64,000 bases of DNA from JAEVLT01 sp044598425. GTDB taxonomy: Bacteria > Bacillota > Bacilli > Bacillales > Cytobacillaceae. The position numbers and the translations under genes were made by a program. The stretch lies in assembly GCA_044598425.1 (NCBI GenBank), contig CP172536.1, positions 3,224,001 through 3,288,000 on the forward strand, written 5' to 3'. The notes below the pieces were generated by a model. That model had not been told where the DNA came from, ran no database searches, and saw only the letters and a list, made by a program, of their open reading frames with translations. Positions 8,282 to 17,096 of this stretch are shown here, piece by piece. Position 1 is the stretch's first letter; every line of letters begins with the position of its first letter.

Positions 8282-9403
8282 CTACTTAAACGGACGCACA
8301 CTGCTTGCTTTTCGTACAGTAACCGATCCGGTTTTCGTTTCTGCAAAAATATTCAAGGTTGGATCATCATTGCGAATCGAACGGAAGCGAAGCATTTTTT
8401 GAATGACTTCATTTTTTTCTTCTAAAATTTGAATGCCATCCAGCATCACTTCATATCCACCCAGGCTCGAGCGGATTTCTCCGTTTATTGTTTGATTTTC
8501 CGGAATATAAAATTCAATACTGCCGGTAGTTGCCTGAGCCTTCAGCGAATCAGAACGGTTCCCGCTTAGATTCGTCGTCAAATTGCCATTAAAACTTTGC
8601 GTTTCAATACGGCGAAAATCGCCATCCAGCTTAATCGCCCCATTGATGGTTTCAGCCTCAATGTCATCAACATAGCTGTTCATAATTTGAATATGTCCGT
8701 TTGCCGTTTCCGCTTCTAACCGTTTCCCATTTACTCCTGAAAAATCGATTTTGCCATTTGCCGTTTTAATCCGAAAATGATTAGCCTGCAAATGCTCACC
8801 GGAAATCGGGCCGTTAAACATTCTCAGTCGGACTTTTTCATACTGAGTTTGCGGGATATAAGCAACGGCTTCGACCTTCATCCACTTCAGCTGGGTCGAA
8901 AACCGAAGTTTTTCCCCTTCAACGGCGAAAAGAGTATCTTTTAAAAAACTTTGCCGCGCCTGATCCTGGTTATCTACCCGATAAACCTTTGCTTTGCATT
9001 CAATCCGCACATCCTTTTGGTCCCATGGTACAATTTGAATCGAGCCATTTGCCACATCCATATCAATGTCTGTAAAATAGGCATCTGCATGAAAGAAAAT
9101 ATGGGAGATCTCAATCGATTGACCGAAGTTTAAATCCAAATCAAAATCTTTAATTTTTTTCAGTGTCATATCGACAAATTCAAAGATTTTTTCCTTTGTG
9201 GACTGAAATTTTTGGTGAACGGTATCTTCTTTTCGCGCTTCTTCAAATTTAACAGCAGTCGACAATTCATTGACAATTTCCGCCTCTTTCTGTTCGGCTG
9301 TTTGCGATGCTTTCTCTAAATTTTCCATTAGTATCAGCGCTTCATCTACCGTCAGCTTCCCTTCTTCCACCATCTTCAAGATCCGTTTCCTTTCCTCTTT
9401 CAA
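8282..9403 (-). CDS. yvlB: DUF4097 beta-propeller-like protein YvlB
   Basis: A 373-residue protein with an N-terminal helical segment (KMVEEGKLTVDEALILMENL, residues 10-29) and a DUF4097 body (about 100-370) of repeated short beta motifs such as TANGKIDFSG, AETINGAIKL and ATTGSIEF. There is no signal peptide. Molecular role unknown; B. subtilis YvlB belongs to the envelope-stress genes. The start is TTG at 9403 with GGAGGG 7 nt upstream. The neighbours uvrA and yvlD fit the B. subtilis order. Confidence 0.85.
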   Translation of the reverse strand: MKEERKRILKMVEEGKLTVDEALILMENLEKASQTAEQKEAEIVNELSTAVKFEEARKEDTVHQKFQSTKEKIFEFVDMTLKKIKDFDLDLNFGQSIEISHIFFHADAYFTDIDMDVANGSIQIVPWDQKDVRIECKAKVYRVDNQDQARQSFLKDTLFAVEGEKLRFSTQLKWMKVEAVAYIPQTQYEKVRLRMFNGPISGEHLQANHFRIKTANGKIDFSGVNGKRLEAETANGHIQIMNSYVDDIEAETINGAIKLDGDFRRIETQSFNGNLTTNLSGNRSDSLKAQATTGSIEFYIPENQTINGEIRSSLGGYEVMLDGIQILEEKNEVIQKMLRFRSIRNDDPTLNIFAETKTGSVTVRKASSVRPFK

Positions 9404-9480
9404 TCTCGATCCCTCCTTGAATGAAAAATTTCCCTCTCCTATACTTATTCTGCTTTTCAGCCTTTTACTCCTTTATGCTG

Positions 9481-9511
9481 GAAAAACAAGGCGGACCTGC
9501 CCGCCTTGTTA
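9481..9511 (-). terminator. Intrinsic terminator after uvrA
   Basis: The stem AACAAGGCGG/CCGCCTTGTT (9510-9501 with 9494-9485 read on minus) has a 6-nt loop, is followed by TTTTTC and overlaps the uvrA stop codon. Confidence 0.9.
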
Positions 9512-12385
9512 TCGGTTTGTCACTGTTTCATTTAGTTCAACTTGTTTCTGCATTCGCCGCCGATCTCGTTCAAGGATTGGCTTTAAATAGTTGCCCGTAT
9601 ACGATTCCGGCACTTCCGCCACTTTTTCCGGCGTACCGGCGGCCACAATCGTGCCGCCCTTGTCGCCGCCTTCCGGACCCAAATCAACAATGTAGTCCGC
9701 CGCTTTAATCACGTCAAGATTATGCTCAATAACAAGCACAGTGTCGCCATTTTCGACAAGCCGCTGCAGCACAACAAGCAAACGGGCAATATCATCAACA
9801 TGCAGCCCGGTTGTTGGTTCATCGAGAATGTAGAACGATCTTCCGGTTGAGCGGCGATGCAATTCTGAAGCGAGCTTTACGCGCTGGGCTTCCCCTCCGG
9901 AAAGCGTCGTCGCCGGCTGACCAAGCGTAATATAGCCAAGTCCCACATCTGCGATCGTTTGCAATTTGCGGCTGATTTTTGGAATATTGGCGAAAAACTC
10001 CAGGGCATCCTCTACTGTCATATCAAGAATGTCAGAAATGTTTTTCCCTTTGTACTTCACTTCCAGCGTTTCCCGATTGTAGCGCTTGCCATGGCAGACT
10101 TCACATGGGACATACACATCCGGCAAAAAGTGCATTTCAATTTTGATGATCCCATCCCCGCGGCATGCTTCGCAGCGCCCGCCCTTCACATTAAAGCTGA
10201 AACGCCCTTTCTTATAACCGCGCACCTTTGCTTCATTGGTTGATGCGAACACATCGCGGATATCATCAAATACACCTGTATAGGTGGCTGGATTGGAGCG
10301 CGGCGTCCTTCCGATCGGCGATTGGTCAATATCAATGACTTTATCTAAATAATCGATCCCTTTTACACTTTTATGCTCGCCAGGCTTTGTTTTGGCATGA
10401 TGCAGCTTTTGCGCAAGCGATTTATGAAGAATTTCATTGATCAGCGTACTTTTCCCCGATCCGGACACGCCTGTTACCGCAACAAAAACACCAAGCGGAA
10501 ACTTCACATTGACATTTTTCAGATTGTTTTCTGATGCGCCCTTGATTTCAATATAGCGGCCGTCCGGCTTACGACGTTCAAGCGGCAAAGGAATAAATTT
10601 CTTCCCTGATAGGTATTGGCCTGTCAGCGAATTTGGATCCGCCATGACTTCCTTTGGAGTACCCGCCGAGACAATCTCTCCGCCGTGAACACCAGCACCC
10701 GGGCCGACGTCAATCAGATAATCAGCGGCCAGCATCGTATCCTCATCATGCTCAACAACGATTAATGTATTGCCAATATCGCGCATGCTTTGCAATGTGC
10801 CGATCAGCCTGTCGTTATCTCTTTGATGCAGACCAATAGACGGTTCATCCAAAATATAGAGCACGCCCGTCAGCCGTGATCCAATTTGCGTCGCAAGGCG
10901 GATTCGCTGTGCTTCCCCGCCGGAAAGCGTACCGGCTGCACGGCTTAGCGTTAAATAATCCAAGCCGACATTGATTAAAAAGCCAAGGCGTTCAAGAATT
11001 TCACGAAAAATCAAGCGGGCAATCTGCATTTCTTTTTCAGATAACTGTAATTCCTTAAAAAACTGGTGCGCTTCTTCGATGGAAAGGTCGGTTACTTCGG
11101 AAATATGCCGGCCGGAGATCAGCACTGCCAGGCTTTCTTTCTTGAGCCTATAACCTTTGCACGTTGGGCACGGCTGATGCGCCATGTATTTTTCCATTTG
11201 CTCGCGAATATAATCGGAGCTTGTCTCTTTAAAACGGCGCTCCACATTTCGCAAAACCCCTTCAAATTCAATATAGCCGTCGCGAATTTGACCAAAATCA
11301 TTTTGATAGCGAAAATAAATTTTCTCGCCATCCGATCCATATAAAATTTTATCAAGCTGGTGGCCTGGAAGATCTTTCACTGGAATGTCCATTTCAATGC
11401 CGTAATGGCTGCATACCGCATCAAGCAGCTGCGGGTAATATTGGGAACTCGTCGGCTCCCACGGCGCAATCGCGTGCTGCTTCAATGTTAAATCCTTGTT
11501 TGGAATCACCAAATCGACATCCACTTCTAGCTTTGATCCTAATCCATCACACTCTGGACAAGCTCCGAATGGACTGTTAAACGAAAACATCCGCGGCTCA
11601 AGCTCGCCAATTGAGAATCCGCAAAGAGGACAGGCATGGTTTTCACTAAACAGAAGCTCTTCTACGCCAAAAACATCCACGATGACCTTGCCTTCTCCCA
11701 GTTTCAATGCCGTTTCAAGGGAATCAGCCACACGTGAAGAAATTTCTTCTTTGACCACAATCCGGTCAACCACCACTTCAATCGAATGCTTTTTATTTTT
11801 CTCAAGCACAATTTCTTCGCCGAGGTCGAGCATTTCTCCGTCAACCCGCACCCGGACATACCCCTGTTTTTTAATGTCCTCAAGTACCTTGGCATGTGTG
11901 CCCTTTCGTCCAGAAACAATTGGGGCAAGGATTTGCAATTTTGTCCGTTCAGGATATTCCAAAATCCGGTCGACCATCTGTTCAACAGTTTGTGAGGAAA
12001 TTTCAATATGGTGAAGTGGGCACGTCGGACGCCCAACTCTAGCAAATAAAAGCCTTAGGTAGTCGTATATCTCCGTCACAGTTCCGACAGTGGAACGCGG
12101 ATTGCGGCTTGTTGTTTTTTGATCAATCGAAATAGCTGGAGACAATCCTTCAATCGCATCGACATCTGGCTTGTCCATTTGTCCCAAAAATTGCCGCGCA
12201 TAAGCGGACAGCGACTCCACATAGCGCCGCTGTCCCTCGGCATAAATCGTATCAAATGCGAGTGAAGACTTTCCTGAACCCGAAAGTCCTGTCAGCACAA
12301 CAAGCTTATCACGCGGAATGGTGACATCGATATTTTTTAAATTGTGTGCCCTGGCGCCTTTCACAACTAACTTATCCATCGCCAT
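9509..12385 (-). CDS. uvrA: Excinuclease ABC subunit UvrA
   Basis: The damage-recognition ATPase of nucleotide excision repair. At 958 residues it has the full family length. Two ABC modules are visible: Walker A GLSGSGKSSLAFD near residue 33 and GVSGSGKSTL near 640, each with an LSGGEAQR signature. Zinc-finger cysteine pairs CPLC/CPEC and CEAC/CEVC are intact. It starts 7 nt after the uvrB stop and is co-transcribed with uvrB, so it is probably under the same LexA control. Confidence 0.98.
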   Translation of the reverse strand: MAMDKLVVKGARAHNLKNIDVTIPRDKLVVLTGLSGSGKSSLAFDTIYAEGQRRYVESLSAYARQFLGQMDKPDVDAIEGLSPAISIDQKTTSRNPRSTVGTVTEIYDYLRLLFARVGRPTCPLHHIEISSQTVEQMVDRILEYPERTKLQILAPIVSGRKGTHAKVLEDIKKQGYVRVRVDGEMLDLGEEIVLEKNKKHSIEVVVDRIVVKEEISSRVADSLETALKLGEGKVIVDVFGVEELLFSENHACPLCGFSIGELEPRMFSFNSPFGACPECDGLGSKLEVDVDLVIPNKDLTLKQHAIAPWEPTSSQYYPQLLDAVCSHYGIEMDIPVKDLPGHQLDKILYGSDGEKIYFRYQNDFGQIRDGYIEFEGVLRNVERRFKETSSDYIREQMEKYMAHQPCPTCKGYRLKKESLAVLISGRHISEVTDLSIEEAHQFFKELQLSEKEMQIARLIFREILERLGFLINVGLDYLTLSRAAGTLSGGEAQRIRLATQIGSRLTGVLYILDEPSIGLHQRDNDRLIGTLQSMRDIGNTLIVVEHDEDTMLAADYLIDVGPGAGVHGGEIVSAGTPKEVMADPNSLTGQYLSGKKFIPLPLERRKPDGRYIEIKGASENNLKNVNVKFPLGVFVAVTGVSGSGKSTLINEILHKSLAQKLHHAKTKPGEHKSVKGIDYLDKVIDIDQSPIGRTPRSNPATYTGVFDDIRDVFASTNEAKVRGYKKGRFSFNVKGGRCEACRGDGIIKIEMHFLPDVYVPCEVCHGKRYNRETLEVKYKGKNISDILDMTVEDALEFFANIPKISRKLQTIADVGLGYITLGQPATTLSGGEAQRVKLASELHRRSTGRSFYILDEPTTGLHVDDIARLLVVLQRLVENGDTVLVIEHNLDVIKAADYIVDLGPEGGDKGGTIVAAGTPEKVAEVPESYTGNYLKPILERDRRRMQKQVELNETVTNR

Positions 12386-12392
12386 ACTCCTG

Positions 12393-14372
12393 TCATCCTT
12401 CCGCTTTTAACTCTAATATGAGATCCCGAAGCTCAGCCGCCCGCTCAAAATCAAGTGCTTTGGCTGCTTCTTTCATCTCTTTTTCCATATCGGCAATAAT
12501 ACGTTCCCGCTCCTTTTTCGACATTTTGCCGAACGCTGCCGCTGGTTTATACTCTTCCTGCTCTTCCGCTGCATGGGTTGCCCGAATCGCGTCGCGAATA
12601 TCTTTTTGAATCGTTTTTGGTGTAATCCCATGCTCTTCATTGTATGCTTCCTGGATGGCGCGGCGGCGTTTCGTTTCATTGATCGCCACTTCCATCGAAT
12701 TCGTGATCCGGTCGGCGTACATGATCACCTTGCCATTGGCATTCCTTGCTGCCCTGCCGATCGTTTGAATCAGCGACCGTTCCGAACGAAGGAAACCTTC
12801 TTTATCGGCATCCAATATAGCTACAAGCGATACCTCTGGGATGTCGAGACCTTCCCTTAGCAGATTGATTCCGACCAAAACATCATATTTTCCAAGGCGC
12901 AGCTCACGGATGATTTCAATCCGTTCGAGCGTTTTGACTTCAGAATGCAAATACTGGATCTTGATGCCGATTTCTTTCAAATAATCGGTCAAGTCTTCTG
13001 ACATTTTTTTCGTCAATGTCGTTACGAGGACGCGCTCATTGCGCTTGATGCGCTCCTGGATTTCACCAATTAAATCATCAATCTGGCCTTCTATTGGCCG
13101 AACCTCAATAACCGGATCAAGCAGCCCTGTCGGCCGGATAATTTGTTCGATCATCTCCGGTGTATGCTCTATTTCATATGGCCCCGGTGTCGCTGATACG
13201 TAAACAATGTTATGAATATGCTTCTCAAATTCTTCAAAAGTAAGCGGCCGGTTATCGAGCGCTGAAGGCAGGCGGAAGCCGTGTTCCACCAGCACTTCTT
13301 TGCGCGCTTTATCCCCATTGAACATCCCCCTGATTTGCGGTAAGGTGACGTGGGACTCATCGATTACAATCATAAAATCTTCAGGAAAATAGTCGAGAAG
13401 CGTATAAGGTGTAGAACCGGCTGGCCTTAAGGTGAGATGGCGTGAATAGTTTTCAATCCCGGAGCAAAAACCCATTTCCCGCATCATTTCCAAGTCATAG
13501 CGCGTTCGCTGTTCCAAGCGCTGTGCTTCAAGCAATTTGTCCTTGGAGCGAAGCACAGCAAGCCGTTCCTCCAGCTCTTTTTCAATATTCTGGATCGCAA
13601 TTTGCAGCTTCTCTTCTCTCGTTACGAAGTGGGACGCTGGAAAAATGGCTACGTGATCCCGGTCTCCAATGATTTCTCCCGTGAGGGCATCAACTTCTCG
13701 GATCCGATCCACTTCATCGCCAAAAAATTCAACGCGAATGCAATGTTCGTCGCGTGAAACCGGGAAAATCTCCACAACATCGCCGCGTACCCGGAACGTT
13801 CCGCGCTTAAAATCAATATCATTCCGTTCATATTGGATATCGACTAACCGGTGAAGCAATTGATTGCGTTCAATTTCCATTCCCTTCCGCAGCGAAAATA
13901 CCAATTCCCGATATTCTTCCGGCGAACCGAGACCATAGATGCAGGAAACACTGGCAATTATAATCACATCCTTGCGCTCAAATAAAGAGGATGTTGCCGA
14001 GTGTCTTAACTTATCAATTTCATCATTAATGCTGGCATCTTTTTCAATAAAAGTATCCGTTTGCGGCACGTACGCTTCAGGCTGATAGTAGTCATAGTAG
14101 CTGACAAAGTATTCGACTGCATTATTGGGAAAAAACTCTTTAAACTCGCTGTAAAGCTGCCCGGCGAGCGTTTTGTTGTGGGCAATGATCAGCGTCGGCT
14201 TGTTCACTTCCTTAATCACATTTGAAATGGTGAACGTTTTCCCCGTCCCCGTTGCACCAAGCAATGTCTGATGCCGTTTGTTTTCCTTGATACCCTGAAC
14301 GAGCTTCCGAATCGCTTCGGGCTGATCACCTTGCGGGGAATACTTTGAAACTAATTCAAATTGGTCTTTCAT
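12393..14372 (-). CDS. uvrB: Excinuclease ABC subunit UvrB
   Basis: The helicase-like subunit that receives damaged DNA from UvrA and recruits UvrC. Walker A GATGTGKTF is near residue 40, the beta-hairpin region (YYDYYQPEAYVP) near 92, the DExx-type motif DESH near 335, and a UvrC-binding UVR motif at the C-terminus. The frame opens at a TTG overlapping the ribosome site. The ATG at 14372 has AGGAGG 8 nt upstream and gives MKDQFELVS (659 aa), so I chose it. A LexA box lies about 100 bp upstream. Confidence 0.98.
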   Translation of the reverse strand: MKDQFELVSKYSPQGDQPEAIRKLVQGIKENKRHQTLLGATGTGKTFTISNVIKEVNKPTLIIAHNKTLAGQLYSEFKEFFPNNAVEYFVSYYDYYQPEAYVPQTDTFIEKDASINDEIDKLRHSATSSLFERKDVIIIASVSCIYGLGSPEEYRELVFSLRKGMEIERNQLLHRLVDIQYERNDIDFKRGTFRVRGDVVEIFPVSRDEHCIRVEFFGDEVDRIREVDALTGEIIGDRDHVAIFPASHFVTREEKLQIAIQNIEKELEERLAVLRSKDKLLEAQRLEQRTRYDLEMMREMGFCSGIENYSRHLTLRPAGSTPYTLLDYFPEDFMIVIDESHVTLPQIRGMFNGDKARKEVLVEHGFRLPSALDNRPLTFEEFEKHIHNIVYVSATPGPYEIEHTPEMIEQIIRPTGLLDPVIEVRPIEGQIDDLIGEIQERIKRNERVLVTTLTKKMSEDLTDYLKEIGIKIQYLHSEVKTLERIEIIRELRLGKYDVLVGINLLREGLDIPEVSLVAILDADKEGFLRSERSLIQTIGRAARNANGKVIMYADRITNSMEVAINETKRRRAIQEAYNEEHGITPKTIQKDIRDAIRATHAAEEQEEYKPAAAFGKMSKKERERIIADMEKEMKEAAKALDFERAAELRDLILELKAEG

Positions 14373-14466
14373 TTTGAAATCCTCCTGCAAAAAAATGGAT
14401 CCAGCTGCGTAACGTACGCTCTATTTCCATTCTACCACAACACCGTTAAAACAAACCAATCATATG

Positions 14467-14480
14467 CGAACGAACATTCG
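14467..14480 (-). promoter_or_regulatory. LexA (DinR) box upstream of uvrB
   Basis: CGAACGAACATTCG matches the Bacillus consensus CGAACRNRYGTTYG except for one base (A for G at position 10). Downstream on the minus strand TGGTAGAAT, an extended -10, lies at about 14433-14441. The box is upstream of the probable -35 of the uvrB promoter, giving direct SOS control of uvrBA. Confidence 0.8.
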
Positions 14481-14536
14481 TTTTTTTTAAAAAAGAAGAA
14501 AGTGCTACCTTCAGCTTACAATAAAAGCTTTGCATA

Positions 14537-14573
14537 TACAAAAAGCCCTGCCGGTTTATCTTGGCGGGGCTGC
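14537..14573 (-). terminator. Intrinsic terminator after csbA
   Basis: AGCCCCGCC/GGCAGGGCT (14571-14563 with 14552-14544) forms a nine-position stem with one mismatch, followed by TTTTTG. It separates csbA from uvrBA, so uvrB uses its own promoter. Confidence 0.75.
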
Positions 14574-14576
14574 AGC

Positions 14577-14819
14577 TTAACTTTTTTTCACAACTCTTTG
14601 CTTTAACCGAACGGCATACCAAAAACCCGCAGTTAGTGAAAAAGCATCCAAAATCATAATTGGCCACGTATGTGTGTAACCTTTATAAACTGAAGCTGTA
14701 ATGAGGCTGACGGTTAAAATCAGACCAATTACACGATTATAAGTGACCCTTGTGAAAAGCAAAACCAGCAGACCAGGCAATATGAGAGCTGATAAGAATT
14801 CAATAATCAATGGGTACAC
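14577..14819 (-). CDS. csbA: CsbA-like small membrane protein
   Basis: An 80-residue protein with about three transmembrane helices (residues 5-22, 28-45 and 50-68) and a basic tail. It resembles CsbA, a sigma-B general-stress protein of unknown activity encoded upstream of uvrB in B. subtilis, and the position here is the same. The start is GTG at 14819 after AAGGAAT. I looked for a sigma-B promoter upstream and found only a lone GTTTAA without a properly spaced GGGTAT. Confidence 0.85.
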   Translation of the reverse strand: MYPLIIEFLSALILPGLLVLLFTRVTYNRVIGLILTVSLITASVYKGYTHTWPIMILDAFSLTAGFWYAVRLKQRVVKKS

Positions 14820-14917
14820 CTCTAATTCCTTTCTTTACCGTTATTCTAAAAATAACAAGGCAAAAAAGCAATAAAAATATCCTTTTCAGCTTAAACTTAC
14901 TGCAGCAGTCTTTTCAC

Positions 14918-15841
14918 TTAATTGCAGCCGCCATGCGGATTCGGGCAGCCGTTCGCGTCTTTTTCAACCTGAATCGTGCTATGCTCAATCGCAAATTGGT
15001 CATGCAGGATTTGCTGCGACTGTTTCAGAATCTCATCATGCATAGCGTTATTCGCAATGGTGAGATGACAGGTCAAAACAGGATAGCCAGATGTAATCGT
15101 CCAAACGTGCAAATCATGCACTTCCTTTACCATTGGCACCTTACACAACGCTGATTTTATTTGCTGAAGATCAATTTGCTCCGGAACTCCTTCCATTAAG
15201 ACTTGAAACGATTCTTTGATAACCCGCCAGCCGCTGATAATAATCAAAACGCCAACAATCACACTGGCAATCGGGTCAGCGATCGTCCAGCCAAAAAACA
15301 GGATGAGCAAAGCGGCGGCAATCGCTCCTACAGATCCGAGCAAATCTCCGAGCACATGCAAAAACGCACTTTTAATATTTAAATTTTCCTCTTTATCACC
15401 CCTCATTAAAATCCAGGCAGCAATGATATTAACCAGTAAGCCAATGACAGAGATCAAAAGCATTCCAGTACTTTGCACTTCCGGCTGCGTGAAAAAGCGC
15501 TGAAAGGCTTCATAAAAGATATACACTGAAACAACAATTAAAGTAAGTCCATTTAAGGCAGCGGCAATAATCTCAAACCGCTTGTAACCATATGTTTTAT
15601 CGTGCGAAACTTTTCTTTCCCCGAGCCTTAAGGCAAAATAACTCAGACCAAGTGATGCAGCATCACTCAGCATATGACCTGCATCAGATAAAAGCGCCAA
15701 ACTGTTGGTGAAGAGCCCGCCAATGATTTCCACCACCATAAAACTGGCAATTAAAACAAATGAAATCAGTAATGCTTTTTTATTTCCTGTATGTGAATGG
15801 CTGTGATTATGGCCATGTGAATGTCCATGATGATGCCCCAT
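14918..15841 (-). CDS. czcD: Cation diffusion facilitator (CzcD-type zinc/cadmium/cobalt exporter)
   Basis: A proton- or potassium-driven divalent metal exporter (307 aa). The N-terminus is a histidine-rich metal loop (HHHGHSHGHNHSHSH, residues 3-17). Six transmembrane helices span about 25-210, with the CDF metal-site motif SDAGHMLSDAA near residue 52, and a cytoplasmic domain ends in cysteine- and histidine-rich NGCPNPHGGCN. The frame opens at a TTG, but the ATG at 15841 has AGGAGG at 8 nt. It lies downstream of the cadC repressor and the broken cadA, so it may now be the only exporter gene at this locus. Confidence 0.92.
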   Translation of the reverse strand: MGHHHGHSHGHNHSHSHTGNKKALLISFVLIASFMVVEIIGGLFTNSLALLSDAGHMLSDAASLGLSYFALRLGERKVSHDKTYGYKRFEIIAAALNGLTLIVVSVYIFYEAFQRFFTQPEVQSTGMLLISVIGLLVNIIAAWILMRGDKEENLNIKSAFLHVLGDLLGSVGAIAAALLILFFGWTIADPIASVIVGVLIIISGWRVIKESFQVLMEGVPEQIDLQQIKSALCKVPMVKEVHDLHVWTITSGYPVLTCHLTIANNAMHDEILKQSQQILHDQFAIEHSTIQVEKDANGCPNPHGGCN

Positions 15842-16012
15842 CTGCAAATCCTCCTAAAAATTCATTCCTTTTACCCTATGAAGAATTACTGGAAATGGTT
15901 TGTATTTATTTTAAGATCAACGGCAAGCCTAAAATGAATTTTCTTATTCCTTCACCCGCAAAAGCCTCAATCCGTTTAAAGGAACAAGCAGATCGTCAAA
16001 CTGCTCTTTTCT

Positions 16013-16304
16013 CCCAAAAATAACCTGCAAGTAACAAAACCAACGCAATGACCACATTCACATGCTTTTGCCAAAAAGTCTGTTTCCCCTCAGGCGGAAC
16101 CGTTTCTTTTTCCGAATAAATTACTAATTTATCAAAGCCCCTGCTTTTTCTATCTCCTCCAATGTTGCCTGCCCATCAACAGCCAGTTTGGAAGCACCGA
16201 AATTTACTTTTGCATCAACCGCACCATCCAGGTGCTGGACATTCTTTTCGAACTTAGCCGCACAGCTCGTTCAAGAAAATCCTTGAACGCGGTAAACATG
16301 CCTA
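16013..16304 (-). pseudogene. cadA: N-terminal remnant of a CadA-type cadmium ATPase
   Basis: Read on the minus strand directly after cadC, the frame gives HVYRVQGFS, a TGA stop, then TSCAAKFEKNVQHLDG and AKVNFGASKLAVDG. These match the heavy-metal-associated domain at the start of CadA (VYRVQGFTCxxC). At least two frameshifts follow before KHVNVVIALVLLLAGYFW, the first membrane helix. Everything after that, including the phosphorylation and ATP-binding domains, is gone. The first metal-site cysteine is also lost at the stop codon. Confidence 0.85.
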
Positions 16305-16688
16305 TCATTCACGGCTGGCCACTTCCTCCTGATGGGCAATGGCTAGTTGAATCAATTGTTTAACATGATCATCATCTAGGGAATAATATACAAGCTTTCC
16401 CTCTTTCCGATATTTGGCCAGTCCAAGACTACGTAAATGACGCAAATGATGCGAGGCTGTCGCCGTGGTCGCGCCAACAATATTGGCAACATCACAGACG
16501 CATAGCTCTTCTTCGATCGTAAGCGCATAGGCAATTTTCATTCTTGTTTCGTCAGCTAGCGCTTTAAAAAGCGTGGATACTTCCGTAACGCTTCCATCTT
16601 TCAAATGCTTTTGTACCCGGTTAACCTTGGTTTTATCCACACAAGGTATTTCACAAACGTCATGTTCTTTCAATATTGTCACCCGCAT
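16305..16688 (-). CDS. cadC: CadC-type metal-responsive ArsR-family repressor
   Basis: A 127-residue winged-helix repressor that leaves DNA when Cd, Pb or Zn binds. The alpha-3 metal motif ELCVCDVANI is at about 61-70 and the N-terminal cysteines (VCEIPC) that complete the cadmium site are present. The recognition helix region is TATASHHLRHLRS. Two inverted-repeat operators lie just upstream. The adjacent cadA is broken, so the remaining target is probably the CDF exporter downstream and cadC itself. Confidence 0.93.
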   Translation of the reverse strand: MRVTILKEHDVCEIPCVDKTKVNRVQKHLKDGSVTEVSTLFKALADETRMKIAYALTIEEELCVCDVANIVGATTATASHHLRHLRSLGLAKYRKEGKLVYYSLDDDHVKQLIQLAIAHQEEVASRE

Positions 16689-16692
16689 TCAT

Positions 16693-16737
16693 TCAAATGT
16701 TCATTTGAGTATATCTTATTCAAATGTACGTTTGAAT
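16693..16737 (-). promoter_or_regulatory. Twin ArsR/CadC operators
   Basis: Two inverted repeats flank the cadC start: TCAAATGTTCATTTGA (16693-16708) and ATTCAAATGTACGTTTGAAT (16718-16737). Both resemble the 12-2-12-type cad/smt operators (TCAAATAAATATTTGA in CadC systems). They are spaced about 27 bp centre to centre, so one dimer may sit on each. Confidence 0.8.
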
Positions 16738-16740
16738 GTC

Positions 16741-17090
16741 AATAAAAAAGATGAAAAATTAGTGGATTGAGCTGTGCGGCGTGAACACAAAACACTTTCT
16801 TAATTCCGCTATTAAAAAGAACTTTTTTTGGGCCATTCAAAAAGATGGGGAAAGGACAAAAATACATTGCAAAGGCAAACTAATTTAAAAAACGCTAATT
16901 CCCTGACTTATTATGAGAATGGGCGTTTATTTCCAAACTACCACTTCACACCAACCTGATTGTTCTTTTATTTAGAATTCAGTAAGATGAAGTTAAAAGA
17001 AAAACATTCATAAACAATCTGCTTTTCAGAATAAGCTATATACTAGAACGGAATGTTGGGGTTACACCTACCTATACACCGAAAGGAGTT
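16741..17090. other. Intergenic region without recognised gene
   Basis: About 350 AT-rich bases separate the divergent cadC and glycosyltransferase genes. I see no credible ORF or RNA motif. The plus-strand promoter of the glycosyltransferase pair should lie here, but no clear -35/-10 pair could be chosen. A ribosome site AAAGGAG is at about 17081-17087. Confidence 0.5.
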
Positions 17091-17096
17091 ATGGCT

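Noticed and set aside
14820..14917. Sigma-B promoter for csbA
   Set aside because: A GTTTAA is present, but no GGGTAT-like -10 lies 12-15 nt downstream.
15760..16023. 87-codon plus-strand ORF
   Set aside because: It overlaps the start of the CDF gene antisense and the cadA remnant; no ribosome site or family.
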